Translations under genes and position numbers: made by a program
Notes under the pieces: generated by a model
What the model saw: the letters and a program-made list of their open reading frames with translations, nothing else
Database searches by the model: none
Told to the model about the DNA's origin: nothing
In this document: one piece after another, positions 9,179-17,598 of the stretch
Numbering within the stretch: position 1 is the first letter of the stretch
Layout: the number at the start of each line of letters is the position of its first letter
Virus record (IMG/VR): IMGVR_UViG_3300042525_000443
Coordinates: 1 to 49,737 of that record
Source: a virus
Direction: 5' to 3' (one strand)
Length of the DNA: 49,737 nucleotides

Positions 9179-12100
9179 ATGCCTTACCGCATCCCGACGA
9201 TTGAAGAGTTGACCTCCGACGCTCTGGAATCCCTCAAGGCCCGTGGCTTCGGTGACTTCACCGAGCCAAAGCCTTTTGTCGATCCTGCGTTGCAACCCGG
9301 CTTCCGCGTGAAGACGGGTGACGAACTGTCCGGATACACGCGCGAGCTTCCTGACGCGGAGTCTGCGCGGCTTGGGCGGGAGTACACGGCGGCGGGCGGC
9401 AATGACCGCAATGCTTTCGCCTTGAGTCCCCTCACGCAAGTTCCGCAGTTCGCACACAGCACGTTCGACTTGTTCGGCTCGGCACTCGAAGGGATCGGCG
9501 AAGGGATCACGGCAACCGCTGGCGCGGTGGTCGACCCGCTGGCGTACATGAGCGGTAACGGTACGCCGGTCGGCGACTACCTGCTCCAAAACGAGCGGCT
9601 GAAGTCGGAGATGGGGCGAGGCGGGTACTCGAACTTCTTCTCGAACGTGGCGAAGTCGGCGACGAAAGTGTTCTCGGCGGCGGCTGCCCCAGGTACGGCG
9701 GCGGTGCGTGCTGGTGCCGTGGCCCTGAATATGTTCGCGGAACCTGCCGCGCAGAGCTACCGGCGGGCAAAGGAAGCGGGCTGGCAAGAGAACGCGGCGC
9801 TGGCCTACGGGGCGGCGCACGGGGCTGTCGAAGCGGGGACGGAGTTCCTGCTGGACAAGACGCCTCTTGGCGGTCTGTCGAAAGATGCGGCTAAGATGTT
9901 CAGCCGTGCCGTGGCTGGCGACTTGGCGAAGGTCGCGGCTGGCGGCTTGGCTGCGAAGCTGGCGCAGACGGCACGGTCGGCGGCGGGCGAGGGGCTGGAA
10001 GAGGTCGCTGCGTTCGTGCTGGGCGATTGGGTGGATCGTGCGGCGGCGAACATGACCGGCGACAACCGGCTGCAAAAGCAGTACGGAACGTGGAACGAAT
10101 ACCTCTGGGACGCGGCACAGTCCTTTGCGCTGGGGGCTGCTGCCGGTGGCCTGATCTCTGGTGGGATTCAGGCGGTCAATTGGGCTAACACGCAAGAGGC
10201 GTTGCGGCAAATCGCTTCCGGTCAAGGAACCCCGAATGTCACTCCAGAACCGACGCCGCTTGCGGACCCGACACTTCCGGTTCAACCGACAGGCCCGAGC
10301 GGCGCGAATCCGGTCGATCCGGGACAAGTCGAACCGCAGATAGGTGGTCGGACACCCGGCCCGTCTTCGCTGACGCAAGCGGTTCCGTTGAACGAACCGC
10401 TGTCGATGCCGAACACGAACATGCCATCCGTGCCGGTCGATGATCCGATCCAAGACCCCGGAGACGATCCGTACTTCGACCGGGGAATGACTGCGCTCGA
10501 CAAATCCAACCCGGAGATGCTCGAAACGAGGCGCGAGGTCGCGTCAAAGCCAGCGGAAGTCGTCGCGAAGATCGCGGCATTGGAGAAGTCATCGCGGTCC
10601 GCCTTCGCGGAGGCAATGGGCGTCGACCGGTCGAAGCTGCCGAACACGCTGGACACGCCAGCCAAGCGAGCCTTTGCCGTTGAGGTGGCGAAGAGGGTCC
10701 AAGCCTTCGCGCAGCAGCAGGCCGCACGCAAGCAGAGCGAACCGCCACAGGCAGAGCCAGAGAAAACCGGTGGCGTGTTCGACGTGATGGAACGGCTCAT
10801 GCCCGGTGCCGTCCGAAACGGTTCGCTTCTGGGCGTTCGTGATGTTCGGGCCGAGTTCCCGAATCTGTCGAAGGAGCAATTCGACCGTGGCATTCTGCGG
10901 ATGTCGCAAGAGGGGAAGGTGTCGCTGCACAAGCACGACGCTCCCGGCCAGTTGTCGCCGCAAGAACGCGACGCACTGATTACGGATGGGAAGGGGAACT
11001 TTTACGTTGGGATGGCGGCGCGGGGGGCATCCGGCAAAATCGGCACGCGAGCGGCGCAGCAATCCGACGAATCGATGGATCAGTCGGAAGAATCCGCCGA
11101 CCTCGGGCCACGCAAGCCAGCGGTGACGAACACGAACGTCCCCAATCCGTCCGACCCGGTGACGCGGATCATCAACGCGATGACGCCAGCGGTGCGCGAA
11201 AAGGTCGCGAAAATCCGCAACCTGCACATGCGCAATTTCGCCAAAGCGATGGGGCTGGCAAACATCAACCAGTTGCCGCCCGAGCTTGGCGACCCGACGA
11301 ATCGCGGCAAGGTGGTGGCCCTGCTGAACAGGATGGGCGAAGACCCTGAGACTCGGGCACCGGTGGCGTCCGCGAAGGGGCAGGCGACATACGCGAACAG
11401 CAAGGGGAACCAGGGTGTTCGTGGCACGCCGACCGGCCAGAACATCGATGGTCCGTCTGCGGGAGATATCGCCAGCGGCAAGCGAGTCACGGAGTTGGTG
11501 AAGACCGCCGCCGAGTCTGTGCTACGGAATGGCAACTACGACATCCCCCTGAATGAGATGAAGGGGGGCGGGAATGTGCGGGGTGCGTTCAATCGACGCA
11601 TCGGCGCTGCGAGCGTGGATTCTCGCACGAACTTCCCGACCGTCTTCCACGAAATGGGGCACGCCGTCGAGTTGGGTGACAACGTGGTGCTGACGCCCAA
11701 GGTCGGCGGCAAGGCTGAGTCGCAACTGCGGACGATTGGAAAGCATCAAACCAAAACGGGGGGATACGCCGCCAGAGAAGTCATGCGGGAGGGCCGCGCC
11801 GAGTTCATTCGGCTGTACGTTCAGGAAGGACCGGCGTTCCTCAAGCAAGAGTATCCGGAACTGTTTGATCACTTCATCAAGACGATGGAAGAGCGTCACC
11901 CTCGGGCGCTGCTGAATCTGACCGCCGCCGCTGCCGAGTACAACATGCTCATCCGCAAGATGAACGCGGTGGACCGGGCTGGCGACCGGATCGCGGACCG
12001 CAAGGGGCTGATGGATTACCTCAAGAAGTACACCGGGCACGAGTATTGGCGTGGCCTGTGGGAGCGGGCCAACGGGGCGTTCATCGACATCGCCGAAGTC

Positions 12101-15100
12101 TCCAACCGCATGGACAAGGCGGCGCGGGAGTACAGCAAGCAGGTGCTGGGCGTCGAGCTTGGCATCCCGGATAGGCTGCGCCCCGACAAGATGCTGGTGT
12201 ATCTGCACGGCTTGGCGTCGAGCCATACGCAAATGTGGCTGGACAGCCAGCCGGTCATGTGGGACGGCACGCGGCAAGGGAAGTCGCTGCGGGAATTGCT
12301 GGCCCCCCTGCTCGGCAAGAAGGAGTGGATCGACGCTTTTAACCGCTTGCTGCTGGCGAAGCGTACATTCGCTCTGCAAGACCCCGACACGTTGGACCGG
12401 ATGAACGACGCCCGCGTGTTGCAGTTCATGAACAATGCCGGGATGGTGCAGGTCGATCCGAACCAACAGGGTCCGGACCCCGACATGCGAAGCCCGAACG
12501 TCACGATCAAGCGAATCGACCCGCGAGCGACGGGGCTGTCCCTCACGGATGCGACCGCCGCAATCAAGCTGCTCGAAGCGGAGTTCGACGGAACCAACGG
12601 CAAGCCGAACTTCAAGGAGATTCTGGACGACTACTACGAGTTCCACGACCTGCTCCTGCAGTACGCCGCCGACGCATCCCCGACGCTGCGGTTGTCGGTG
12701 GATCGCATCCGTGCGGTGAACGAGGACGGCATCCCGCTCGGCGACCCCGGTGCCTACGTCCCGTTGCTCCGTGACTTTGAAGACGAGCGGACGGCAAGCC
12801 CCACGGCATCCGCCGCTTCGGGGCAGCTTGGACGCCGTTTGATTGGTAGCGACCGCCAGATCAAAGACCCGCTGATGGCGACGGTCATGAATCTGGAAGC
12901 CCGCCTCACCGCGATTCACGAGCGTGTCATGCTGGAAACCGTGCTGGCGATGGCGGACACCCCGAAGATTCCGGGATTGGCCCCGTTCATCCTCAAGCTG
13001 GCGGACGGAGAATCCGGCAAGGATGGGCTAGCGACGTTCGAGGCGGTGGACCGCTCGGGCAAGCTGGCCCGCTACCAAATCAACGATCAGGGTGTCGTGC
13101 GGCTGCTGCACGCGATGGACCCGGTCGCGTTTGCCGGTCGCATGATGGGCGGCAAGATCATCGACAGGTTCGTTGTCGGGCCGAACCGCATCCTCAAGAA
13201 CTTCGCCACGGGGTTCAATCCCCGCTTCGCGTTCCTCACGCAAACAATCTTCTCGATCCCGGAAATGCTGGCCATCGGTGGATCGTTTGCGGACCCGAAC
13301 AAGGCGAACGAGGCGACGAACCTGCTCCAAGCGACGATTCGCCGTGGAAAGAATCACTGGGAATTGATGGGTCAGATGATGGTCAACATGCTGGCGATTG
13401 CCGCCAAGAAGTCGACCATCGACCGCTTCGTCCCCGGCCAATACTTCCAGAACATCATCGCCCAGTTGGAGCAAGCGCGGGCGGACGGGGTGACGTTCGA
13501 GACGAGCATCCGCAACGACGAATCCGTGGCGTGGAACATTTCCCGCAACGTGGCTGGTCGGACGCCCCACCAGATCATGAACGAAGACGGCGGCATGGCC
13601 CTGTTCAAGTGGGGCCTGACGGAAGTTCCGCGTTGGATCGGATCGGCGTTTGGGACCGTCCCGGAAGCCGCCGCGCTGGCGGTGTATCAGTCGAAGCTAC
13701 GGGAATTGGGCCTCAAGCCCGGCGACGCGAAGACGCTCGAACAGCGGATGGACGTGGCCGAAGCCGTGAAGGAGTCGACCGGCAACTACGCCCGTCGCGG
13801 TTCCACAATGCGGTATCTGGAGAAGCTGCGCCCGTACTCGTCCGCCGGTGTGGTTCACGGCATGTCGCTGCTGCGGGCCATCAAGAATGATCCGCTGAAC
13901 GTCACGCAGGTCATGGGCTACGCGACGATCCTCGGGCTGCTGGCCGTGGCCAAGGCGATGGAAGACGACGAGTACCTGGAGGCGGATATCACGCAGAAGA
14001 TTAAGTACCTGCACGTCAAGCACGACGGCAAGTGGTATCTGCTGCCGCAGTATTCCGAGTTCGGGCTGATGACGCATGGGGCCGCTGTGGTGGCATTGCA
14101 CGCATTGAAGGGCCAGAACGAGGATGCTTTCCGTGGTCTGATGGAAGGCGTGAAGTCGCTGAGCCTGAGCGTGCTGGGCTACTCTGCCGCGACCGGCGTC
14201 CCCGTCATGGACGAAGCTCTGTCGCAACTCATGAACGAGGACGTGCGGCAGGGCGACAACATCGCGTTTCGGGCGGCTGGGTTGGCGGATCGCGCCGGGG
14301 CGCCCATCGTTCCGAACTACCGCGACATGCGAGAGGGTGACGTTCAGCCGACCGTGGTTTCCAAGCGAGAGGCGAGCCAGCAGTACACCGACAAGACGAC
14401 GCCACTGGCATGGCTGGCCGGTTTCGCTGGCGCATCTCCCATGCGTGTCGAGCACGCAGCGGACGCCATGACGGGCGGCCAGTTCTCCAACTTCCAGAAG
14501 GTATTCACCGAAGCCGACCCGCTGCGTGTCATCGCCCCCAAGACGCGGAAGGAAGGGGAGTTGTCGTACCGCGACAAGTCGACCGAGTTTCTGTACGACA
14601 AGATCAAGGAAGCCAACGAGCGGTCGAACGATCCCCGCCGCAAGGAAACCGAGGCGGATCGCGACAAGCGGCTGATGCTCGAAGCTGCCGACCGCGCCCG
14701 TGACGCATGGTCCGCCTTGCAGCGTGCGACGAAAGACCCCGACAAGATCAAGGAATACGCCGCCAAGAAGCGTGACGTGTCCCGCGTGGCCGTCGAGCAA
14801 TACGAGAAGGGGGACGTGTCGAAGTCCGCGTTCGCCGTTCAGGAGCGTGTGGCGAGTCTGCTGCTGGCCAAGGAGTGGGGGCAGGACGAAGAGGCCCGCA
14901 AGCTGATCGCCAATGGTGTAGACGACCTGACTCGGTTCCGCCCGGTGAAGCGGGACGAAGTGGATCGCTGGACGGAAGACACGCAAAAGGCTCGCGACTT
15001 CATCAAGGAGTCGGGACTGTCTCGGGATGAGATTCTGACCGCCTACCGCGAGCACATGGCCGAGTCGACGATTTCCGCGACCGCCAAGGCTGGTAAGCTC

Positions 15101-15127
15101 AACCGCCTACGGAGCGCCCTGCGATGA
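9179..15127 (+). CDS. Giant internal virion protein with HEMGH zinc-metallopeptidase motif (polyvalent)
   Basis: 1982 aa; the ATG at 9179 follows a strong site (AAAGGAAAGG). Residues ~1-330 include amphipathic or hydrophobic glycine/alanine stretches. Residues ~340-450 are a proline-rich linker. At 824-828 there is HEMGH, with E875 in a GRAEFIRLYV helix about 50 residues later: the HExxH...E arrangement of gluzincin-type zinc peptidases. The C-terminal ~1000 residues are largely helical and include an aromatic-rich region (KLRPYSSAGVVHGMSLLRAI) reminiscent of the large-polyvalent-protein-associated domains of phage ejected proteins. It is probably ejected with DNA and may cut cell-wall peptides or a host protein. 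The motif is certain; the function is inferred. Confidence 0.7.
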   Translation: MPYRIPTIEELTSDALESLKARGFGDFTEPKPFVDPALQPGFRVKTGDELSGYTRELPDAESARLGREYTAAGGNDRNAFALSPLTQVPQFAHSTFDLFGSALEGIGEGITATAGAVVDPLAYMSGNGTPVGDYLLQNERLKSEMGRGGYSNFFSNVAKSATKVFSAAAAPGTAAVRAGAVALNMFAEPAAQSYRRAKEAGWQENAALAYGAAHGAVEAGTEFLLDKTPLGGLSKDAAKMFSRAVAGDLAKVAAGGLAAKLAQTARSAAGEGLEEVAAFVLGDWVDRAAANMTGDNRLQKQYGTWNEYLWDAAQSFALGAAAGGLISGGIQAVNWANTQEALRQIASGQGTPNVTPEPTPLADPTLPVQPTGPSGANPVDPGQVEPQIGGRTPGPSSLTQAVPLNEPLSMPNTNMPSVPVDDPIQDPGDDPYFDRGMTALDKSNPEMLETRREVASKPAEVVAKIAALEKSSRSAFAEAMGVDRSKLPNTLDTPAKRAFAVEVAKRVQAFAQQQAARKQSEPPQAEPEKTGGVFDVMERLMPGAVRNGSLLGVRDVRAEFPNLSKEQFDRGILRMSQEGKVSLHKHDAPGQLSPQERDALITDGKGNFYVGMAARGASGKIGTRAAQQSDESMDQSEESADLGPRKPAVTNTNVPNPSDPVTRIINAMTPAVREKVAKIRNLHMRNFAKAMGLANINQLPPELGDPTNRGKVVALLNRMGEDPETRAPVASAKGQATYANSKGNQGVRGTPTGQNIDGPSAGDIASGKRVTELVKTAAESVLRNGNYDIPLNEMKGGGNVRGAFNRRIGAASVDSRTNFPTVFHEMGHAVELGDNVVLTPKVGGKAESQLRTIGKHQTKTGGYAAREVMREGRAEFIRLYVQEGPAFLKQEYPELFDHFIKTMEERHPRALLNLTAAAAEYNMLIRKMNAVDRAGDRIADRKGLMDYLKKYTGHEYWRGLWERANGAFIDIAEVSNRMDKAAREYSKQVLGVELGIPDRLRPDKMLVYLHGLASSHTQMWLDSQPVMWDGTRQGKSLRELLAPLLGKKEWIDAFNRLLLAKRTFALQDPDTLDRMNDARVLQFMNNAGMVQVDPNQQGPDPDMRSPNVTIKRIDPRATGLSLTDATAAIKLLEAEFDGTNGKPNFKEILDDYYEFHDLLLQYAADASPTLRLSVDRIRAVNEDGIPLGDPGAYVPLLRDFEDERTASPTASAASGQLGRRLIGSDRQIKDPLMATVMNLEARLTAIHERVMLETVLAMADTPKIPGLAPFILKLADGESGKDGLATFEAVDRSGKLARYQINDQGVVRLLHAMDPVAFAGRMMGGKIIDRFVVGPNRILKNFATGFNPRFAFLTQTIFSIPEMLAIGGSFADPNKANEATNLLQATIRRGKNHWELMGQMMVNMLAIAAKKSTIDRFVPGQYFQNIIAQLEQARADGVTFETSIRNDESVAWNISRNVAGRTPHQIMNEDGGMALFKWGLTEVPRWIGSAFGTVPEAAALAVYQSKLRELGLKPGDAKTLEQRMDVAEAVKESTGNYARRGSTMRYLEKLRPYSSAGVVHGMSLLRAIKNDPLNVTQVMGYATILGLLAVAKAMEDDEYLEADITQKIKYLHVKHDGKWYLLPQYSEFGLMTHGAAVVALHALKGQNEDAFRGLMEGVKSLSLSVLGYSAATGVPVMDEALSQLMNEDVRQGDNIAFRAAGLADRAGAPIVPNYRDMREGDVQPTVVSKREASQQYTDKTTPLAWLAGFAGASPMRVEHAADAMTGGQFSNFQKVFTEADPLRVIAPKTRKEGELSYRDKSTEFLYDKIKEANERSNDPRRKETEADRDKRLMLEAADRARDAWSALQRATKDPDKIKEYAAKKRDVSRVAVEQYEKGDVSKSAFAVQERVASLLLAKEWGQDEEARKLIANGVDDLTRFRPVKRDEVDRWTEDTQKARDFIKESGLSRDEILTAYREHMAESTISATAKAGKLNRLRSALR

Positions 15128-15768
15128 CCGAAGCCGAGAAACAGGTCCAATGGCTCGAAGGCTGGCTCGTCGATCCGCCGCCGCACGCCGTCTATGGCGA
15201 GCAATGGGGCAAGGTGACGGACCCGCCCATGTGCGGTGTCTTCGCTCACCTGTGTGACCATCTCGCCTTGGAGCCGCGAACCGTGGTCGAGATTGGACCC
15301 GGTGGCGGACGGTGGACGCGGGAGATTGCCAGCCGTCTCAACCCGCACGCCAAGCTGATCCTCGTCGACGGAACTGACGCCGCGAGGCCCATGCTCGACA
15401 ATATGCTCGGGCACCCCTTCGACCTGATCGTGTCGAAGGACGGCAACCTTTCGGAAATTCCGAACTGTTCGGTCGATCTGCTGTTCTCGTTCGACACGTT
15501 CGTGCATTTCGGCAGCACGCTGTTCCTGAAATACATGCGGGAAATCTACCGGATCATGCGGCCCGGCGGACGGCTGATGTTGCACTACGCCCAGCGGTGG
15601 GACCATCCAAACGTGGTCGCGGACCCGTCGAACTGCTTCATTCCGCCGAATGTGTTCGCATTGGACATCCTCGCGAACTACTTCACGCTTGGAATTTCCG
15701 GAGCGCAAATCCCTATCCCACGCGGGTTTGGGTCAATGTTTGTGTCGGTGACGCGAAATGGTGGTTGA
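15124..15768 (+). CDS. Class I SAM-dependent methyltransferase
   Basis: The 214-aa product starts at an ATG that overlaps the previous stop (ATGA). Motif I is clear (VVEIGPGGGRWT, residues 54-65), followed by the acidic end of strand 2 (LILVDGTD, D82), a motif around DLLFSFDTFVHF and the post-motif MRPGGRLMLHY. This is the Methyltransf_11/25 layout used on small molecules, sugars or lipids rather than on DNA, as no NPPY-type motif is present. With the glycosyltransferase in the same operon it may finish a glycan modification of the virion. The stop codon lies inside a TTGACA sequence that may begin the next promoter. Confidence 0.85.
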   Translation: MTEAEKQVQWLEGWLVDPPPHAVYGEQWGKVTDPPMCGVFAHLCDHLALEPRTVVEIGPGGGRWTREIASRLNPHAKLILVDGTDAARPMLDNMLGHPFDLIVSKDGNLSEIPNCSVDLLFSFDTFVHFGSTLFLKYMREIYRIMRPGGRLMLHYAQRWDHPNVVADPSNCFIPPNVFALDILANYFTLGISGAQIPIPRGFGSMFVSVTRNGG

Positions 15769-15794
15769 CAATTTACGATTCGTGTGACCAGAAT
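15765..15794 (+). promoter_or_regulatory. Candidate sigma70-type promoter with TTACGAT element
   Basis: TTGACA at 15765-15770 matches the -35 consensus exactly, and CAGAAT at 15789-15794 matches four of six -10 positions with 18-bp spacing. TTACGAT (15773-15779), a heptamer seen at three other regulatory sites in this genome, lies in the spacer. It would serve the structured non-coding stretch and the two small genes that follow. Confidence 0.4.
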
Positions 15795-15827
15795 TCACGT
15801 CGAAAACTTGGAGTCCGGCGTGCGACG

Positions 15828-16073
15828 GATCGCCCCTGCGGGGGATCGCACAATGCCCGGTGTGGCATGGAACCGCGTCCAAAACACACCATCAGAGCGA
15901 AGATGACCGTTGAGGCGACGACATACGGACGGTCTTAGCGCGAAGTGCGTACTTCCCCGTGGTGCGGGTGAAATCGGGAAAACCACGAAAATAAGTCATT
16001 TCCGACGCAAGCGAACGACAACTCAACGTGAAGGAAGGCTTGCGCAGTGGCCCCCTGTACGGGGTCGCTGCGC
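15828..16073 (+). ncRNA. Structured non-coding region, candidate leader or small RNA
   Basis: No convincing gene lies between 15769 and 16107. Four stem-loops are visible: GATC-CCCC paired with GGGG-GATC with one bulged base (15828-15847); GAAGT-GCGT-ACTTC (15942-15955); CGTGGT paired with ACCACG over an 18-base loop (15958-15987); and a longer one with GCGCAG paired with CTGCGC around CCCC/GGGG (16042-16073). None has a U-tract. A promoter-like sequence precedes the region. It could be a leader of the next gene or a small RNA; this is inference from folding by eye. Confidence 0.35.
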
Positions 16074-16107
16074 TCACTCCAATCTAACGTGAAGTGTGGG
16101 GGCAAGG

Positions 16108-16380
16108 ATGCGTGTCACGGCCAAGTCGATTGTGACGTTCGGCAAGTTCAAGGGCCGTCTGTGGGGCGACGTTCCGACCGACTACATCGCGCAGCAAGCG
16201 CAGTCCGGGCCGACGCAACAGATTCGCGACATCTCGGCCATCGCGCTGCGGGCGCTGACAAAGCATCGCACGCTGAAAAGGGCGAAGAAACAAGCATTCG
16301 GGGCGCGTCTGCGAAAAAATGTCGCGCTGCACGATGCAGAAAATTCGGTCGCCCCCGCTGTCGCATCGGATTTGTCGTGA
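16108..16380 (+). CDS. Small protein resembling DUF3820-type family
   Basis: About 90 aa from an ATG preceded by GGGGGCAAGG; an in-frame GTG lies four codons upstream. The N-terminal half contains TFGKFKGRLWGDVPTDYIAQQA, which matches the FGKxKGxxxxxVPxDY pattern of small DUF3820-like proteins, some of them phage-encoded. Their biochemical role is not firmly known. The C-terminal half is basic and helical (RALTKHRTLKRAKKQAF), which could bind nucleic acid. It follows the structured non-coding region and probably shares its promoter. Confidence 0.65.
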   Translation: MRVTAKSIVTFGKFKGRLWGDVPTDYIAQQAQSGPTQQIRDISAIALRALTKHRTLKRAKKQAFGARLRKNVALHDAENSVAPAVASDLS

Positions 16381-16407
16381 TACAATCATGCTGTTGATCC
16401 TGAATCG

Positions 16408-16452
16408 CCCCGTTCGTCGCGCACCCCTGCTAAGGTTTTGCGGCGGACGGGG
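16408..16452 (+). terminator. Strong 13-bp hairpin (possible terminator or RNA structure)
   Basis: Bases 16408-16420 pair along all 13 positions with 16440-16452, with two G-U pairs and a 19-base loop. Only a weak U-containing tail (TCATTTCATT) follows, so it is not a classic rho-independent terminator. It lies between the DUF3820-like gene and the repeat/C1q-like gene and could slow or end transcription, or protect an mRNA end. Confidence 0.45.
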
Positions 16453-16491
16453 TCATTTCATTGATGTTCAATCCGCCGAGGCCGATTCGCA

Positions 16492-17121
16492 ATGAACCAA
16501 GGCTTCAATCGCGGTTCCTCCGGTGCAGGCCGACGCCGTTCACTGGCGTTGATGCCGGGCGAGTCGAGCGGCGAGGGCACGACCGGGAACAAAATCCCGC
16601 GCGGCACCACACTGGCAAGCGTGCGCCGTGGTCAGGCTCTGCTGCGGATGATGAACGACCGGTTGCCAGCGGGTCAGGATTTCAGCCGTGGCACGACGCG
16701 AGCGGGGCGACGGCGGAACTTCGCGTTGATGGCGGGAATTCAAGCGGCGACGCCGACGACGGGCGTGCAGGTCTACGACGGCAGCACGTCCGCCGGACCA
16801 GCGTTGCCCGCGTCCGTGTCGTGGGACGGCGAGAACTACGACCCCGAAGGCTGGTGGTCAAGCGGAACGGTGCTTACGTGCCCGACGAGCGGCACCTACG
16901 ATGTGGAATACTCGTTCGACGTGAGCCAAGTCAGCCCGAGCGCGACGACCGTTATCGTCACAATCAACGGGTCTGGCTATGACACGCAAGTGTTCTCGTC
17001 GGGCGTGACGCCGATCACGAAGACGCAATCGGTTGTGTTCACGGCTGGCGACACGATCAGCATTGGCGTCGACGGTGGGACTGCGACCACGTTCAACAAC
17101 GGATTACTGACGATTGGGTAG
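16492..17121 (+). CDS. Virion protein with Arg-rich repeats and C1q-like C-terminal domain
   Basis: 209 aa. The N terminus holds three related units about 30 residues apart, each starting R-G-[ST]-[ST] and followed by an arginine cluster and a hydrophobic end: RGSSGAGRRRSLALM (7-21), RGTTLASVRRGQALLRMM (37-54) and RGTTRAGRRRNFALM (66-80). The C-terminal half (~95-209) is beta-rich, with TCPTSGTYDVEYSFDV and a later AGDTISIGV, the order of strands expected of a C1q/TNF-type jelly roll. Such domains trimerise and bind receptors. The protein could be a head fibre or accessory tip whose basic repeats hold it to the particle or DNA. It converges with the leftward operon, overlapping its last gene by 18 bases. 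Confidence 0.65.
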   Translation: MNQGFNRGSSGAGRRRSLALMPGESSGEGTTGNKIPRGTTLASVRRGQALLRMMNDRLPAGQDFSRGTTRAGRRRNFALMAGIQAATPTTGVQVYDGSTSAGPALPASVSWDGENYDPEGWWSSGTVLTCPTSGTYDVEYSFDVSQVSPSATTVIVTINGSGYDTQVFSSGVTPITKTQSVVFTAGDTISIGVDGGTATTFNNGLLTIG

Positions 17122-17358
17122 CTTGAGATGCGGGTTGGCCGCATACGTGGACTTCCAGTCGACGCAAAGGTTGAGGTCCGCGCTGGCCCAAATGAACACC
17201 TCTTGGCCGGTGCGTGTGTCGACCATCGTTTTGCCGAAGCCCTTGAACTCGGCCTCTTGCATCATCAGTTGGCGACGTGTTTCGCCGATGACATACCCGA
17301 CCGCCCCGCAGATGGCGGCGACGATCAGGAAGGCGATCATGGGGATGCCGTGCTTCAT
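17104..17358 (-). CDS. Small single-pass membrane protein (84 aa)
   Basis: Translation from the ATG at 17358 gives MKHGIPMIAFLIVAAICGAVGYVIG, a clear transmembrane segment (residues ~6-25), followed by a charged soluble part that ends NPHLKLPNRQ. The start overlaps the stop of the upstream zinc-binding gene by four bases, so it is the last gene of the leftward int operon. It could act in superinfection exclusion or host membrane contact, as small membrane proteins in lysogeny modules often do, but nothing in the sequence proves this. Confidence 0.65.
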   Translation of the reverse strand: MKHGIPMIAFLIVAAICGAVGYVIGETRRQLMMQEAEFKGFGKTMVDTRTGQEVFIWASADLNLCVDWKSTYAANPHLKLPNRQ

Positions 17359-17588
17359 GGCGTGTCCTTTGGGGTGATGCGGTGCTCGAACTTGCTGCAA
17401 AAGTCGGTTAGCTCGACTCGTGGAAACACGGCTTGGAGGTCGTGGAGTGGCGGCCCAGTCATGGCGACAGGCGGATTGATGCGGCACTCGTTGAACGTGT
17501 TTCCGGCGTTGGTGTTGTATGGCCCGGATCGCCACCAGCAGTTTTCGCAGCGTTCAAAGCGGATGAATTCGCGGCCCTTTTCGTCCAT
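17355..17588 (-). CDS. Four-cysteine zinc-binding small protein
   Basis: 77 aa from an ATG with AAAGGGAAT upstream. The sequence has CENCWWR, then NECRINPP, then a C-terminal FPRVELTDFCSKFEHR. This C-x2-C ... C ... C layout, with N/R-x-P-P after the third cysteine and F-P...D-x-C-x-x-F at the end, recurs in small phage and prophage zinc-ribbon proteins of unknown role. It lies ten bases downstream of the integrase stop and is probably cotranscribed with it. Confidence 0.7.
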   Translation of the reverse strand: MDEKGREFIRFERCENCWWRSGPYNTNAGNTFNECRINPPVAMTGPPLHDLQAVFPRVELTDFCSKFEHRITPKDTP

Positions 17589-17598
17589 GTGATTCCCT

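Noticed and set aside
15910-16092. 60-codon frame in the structured gap
   Set aside because: No ribosome site and the region folds into several hairpins; unlikely to be coding.
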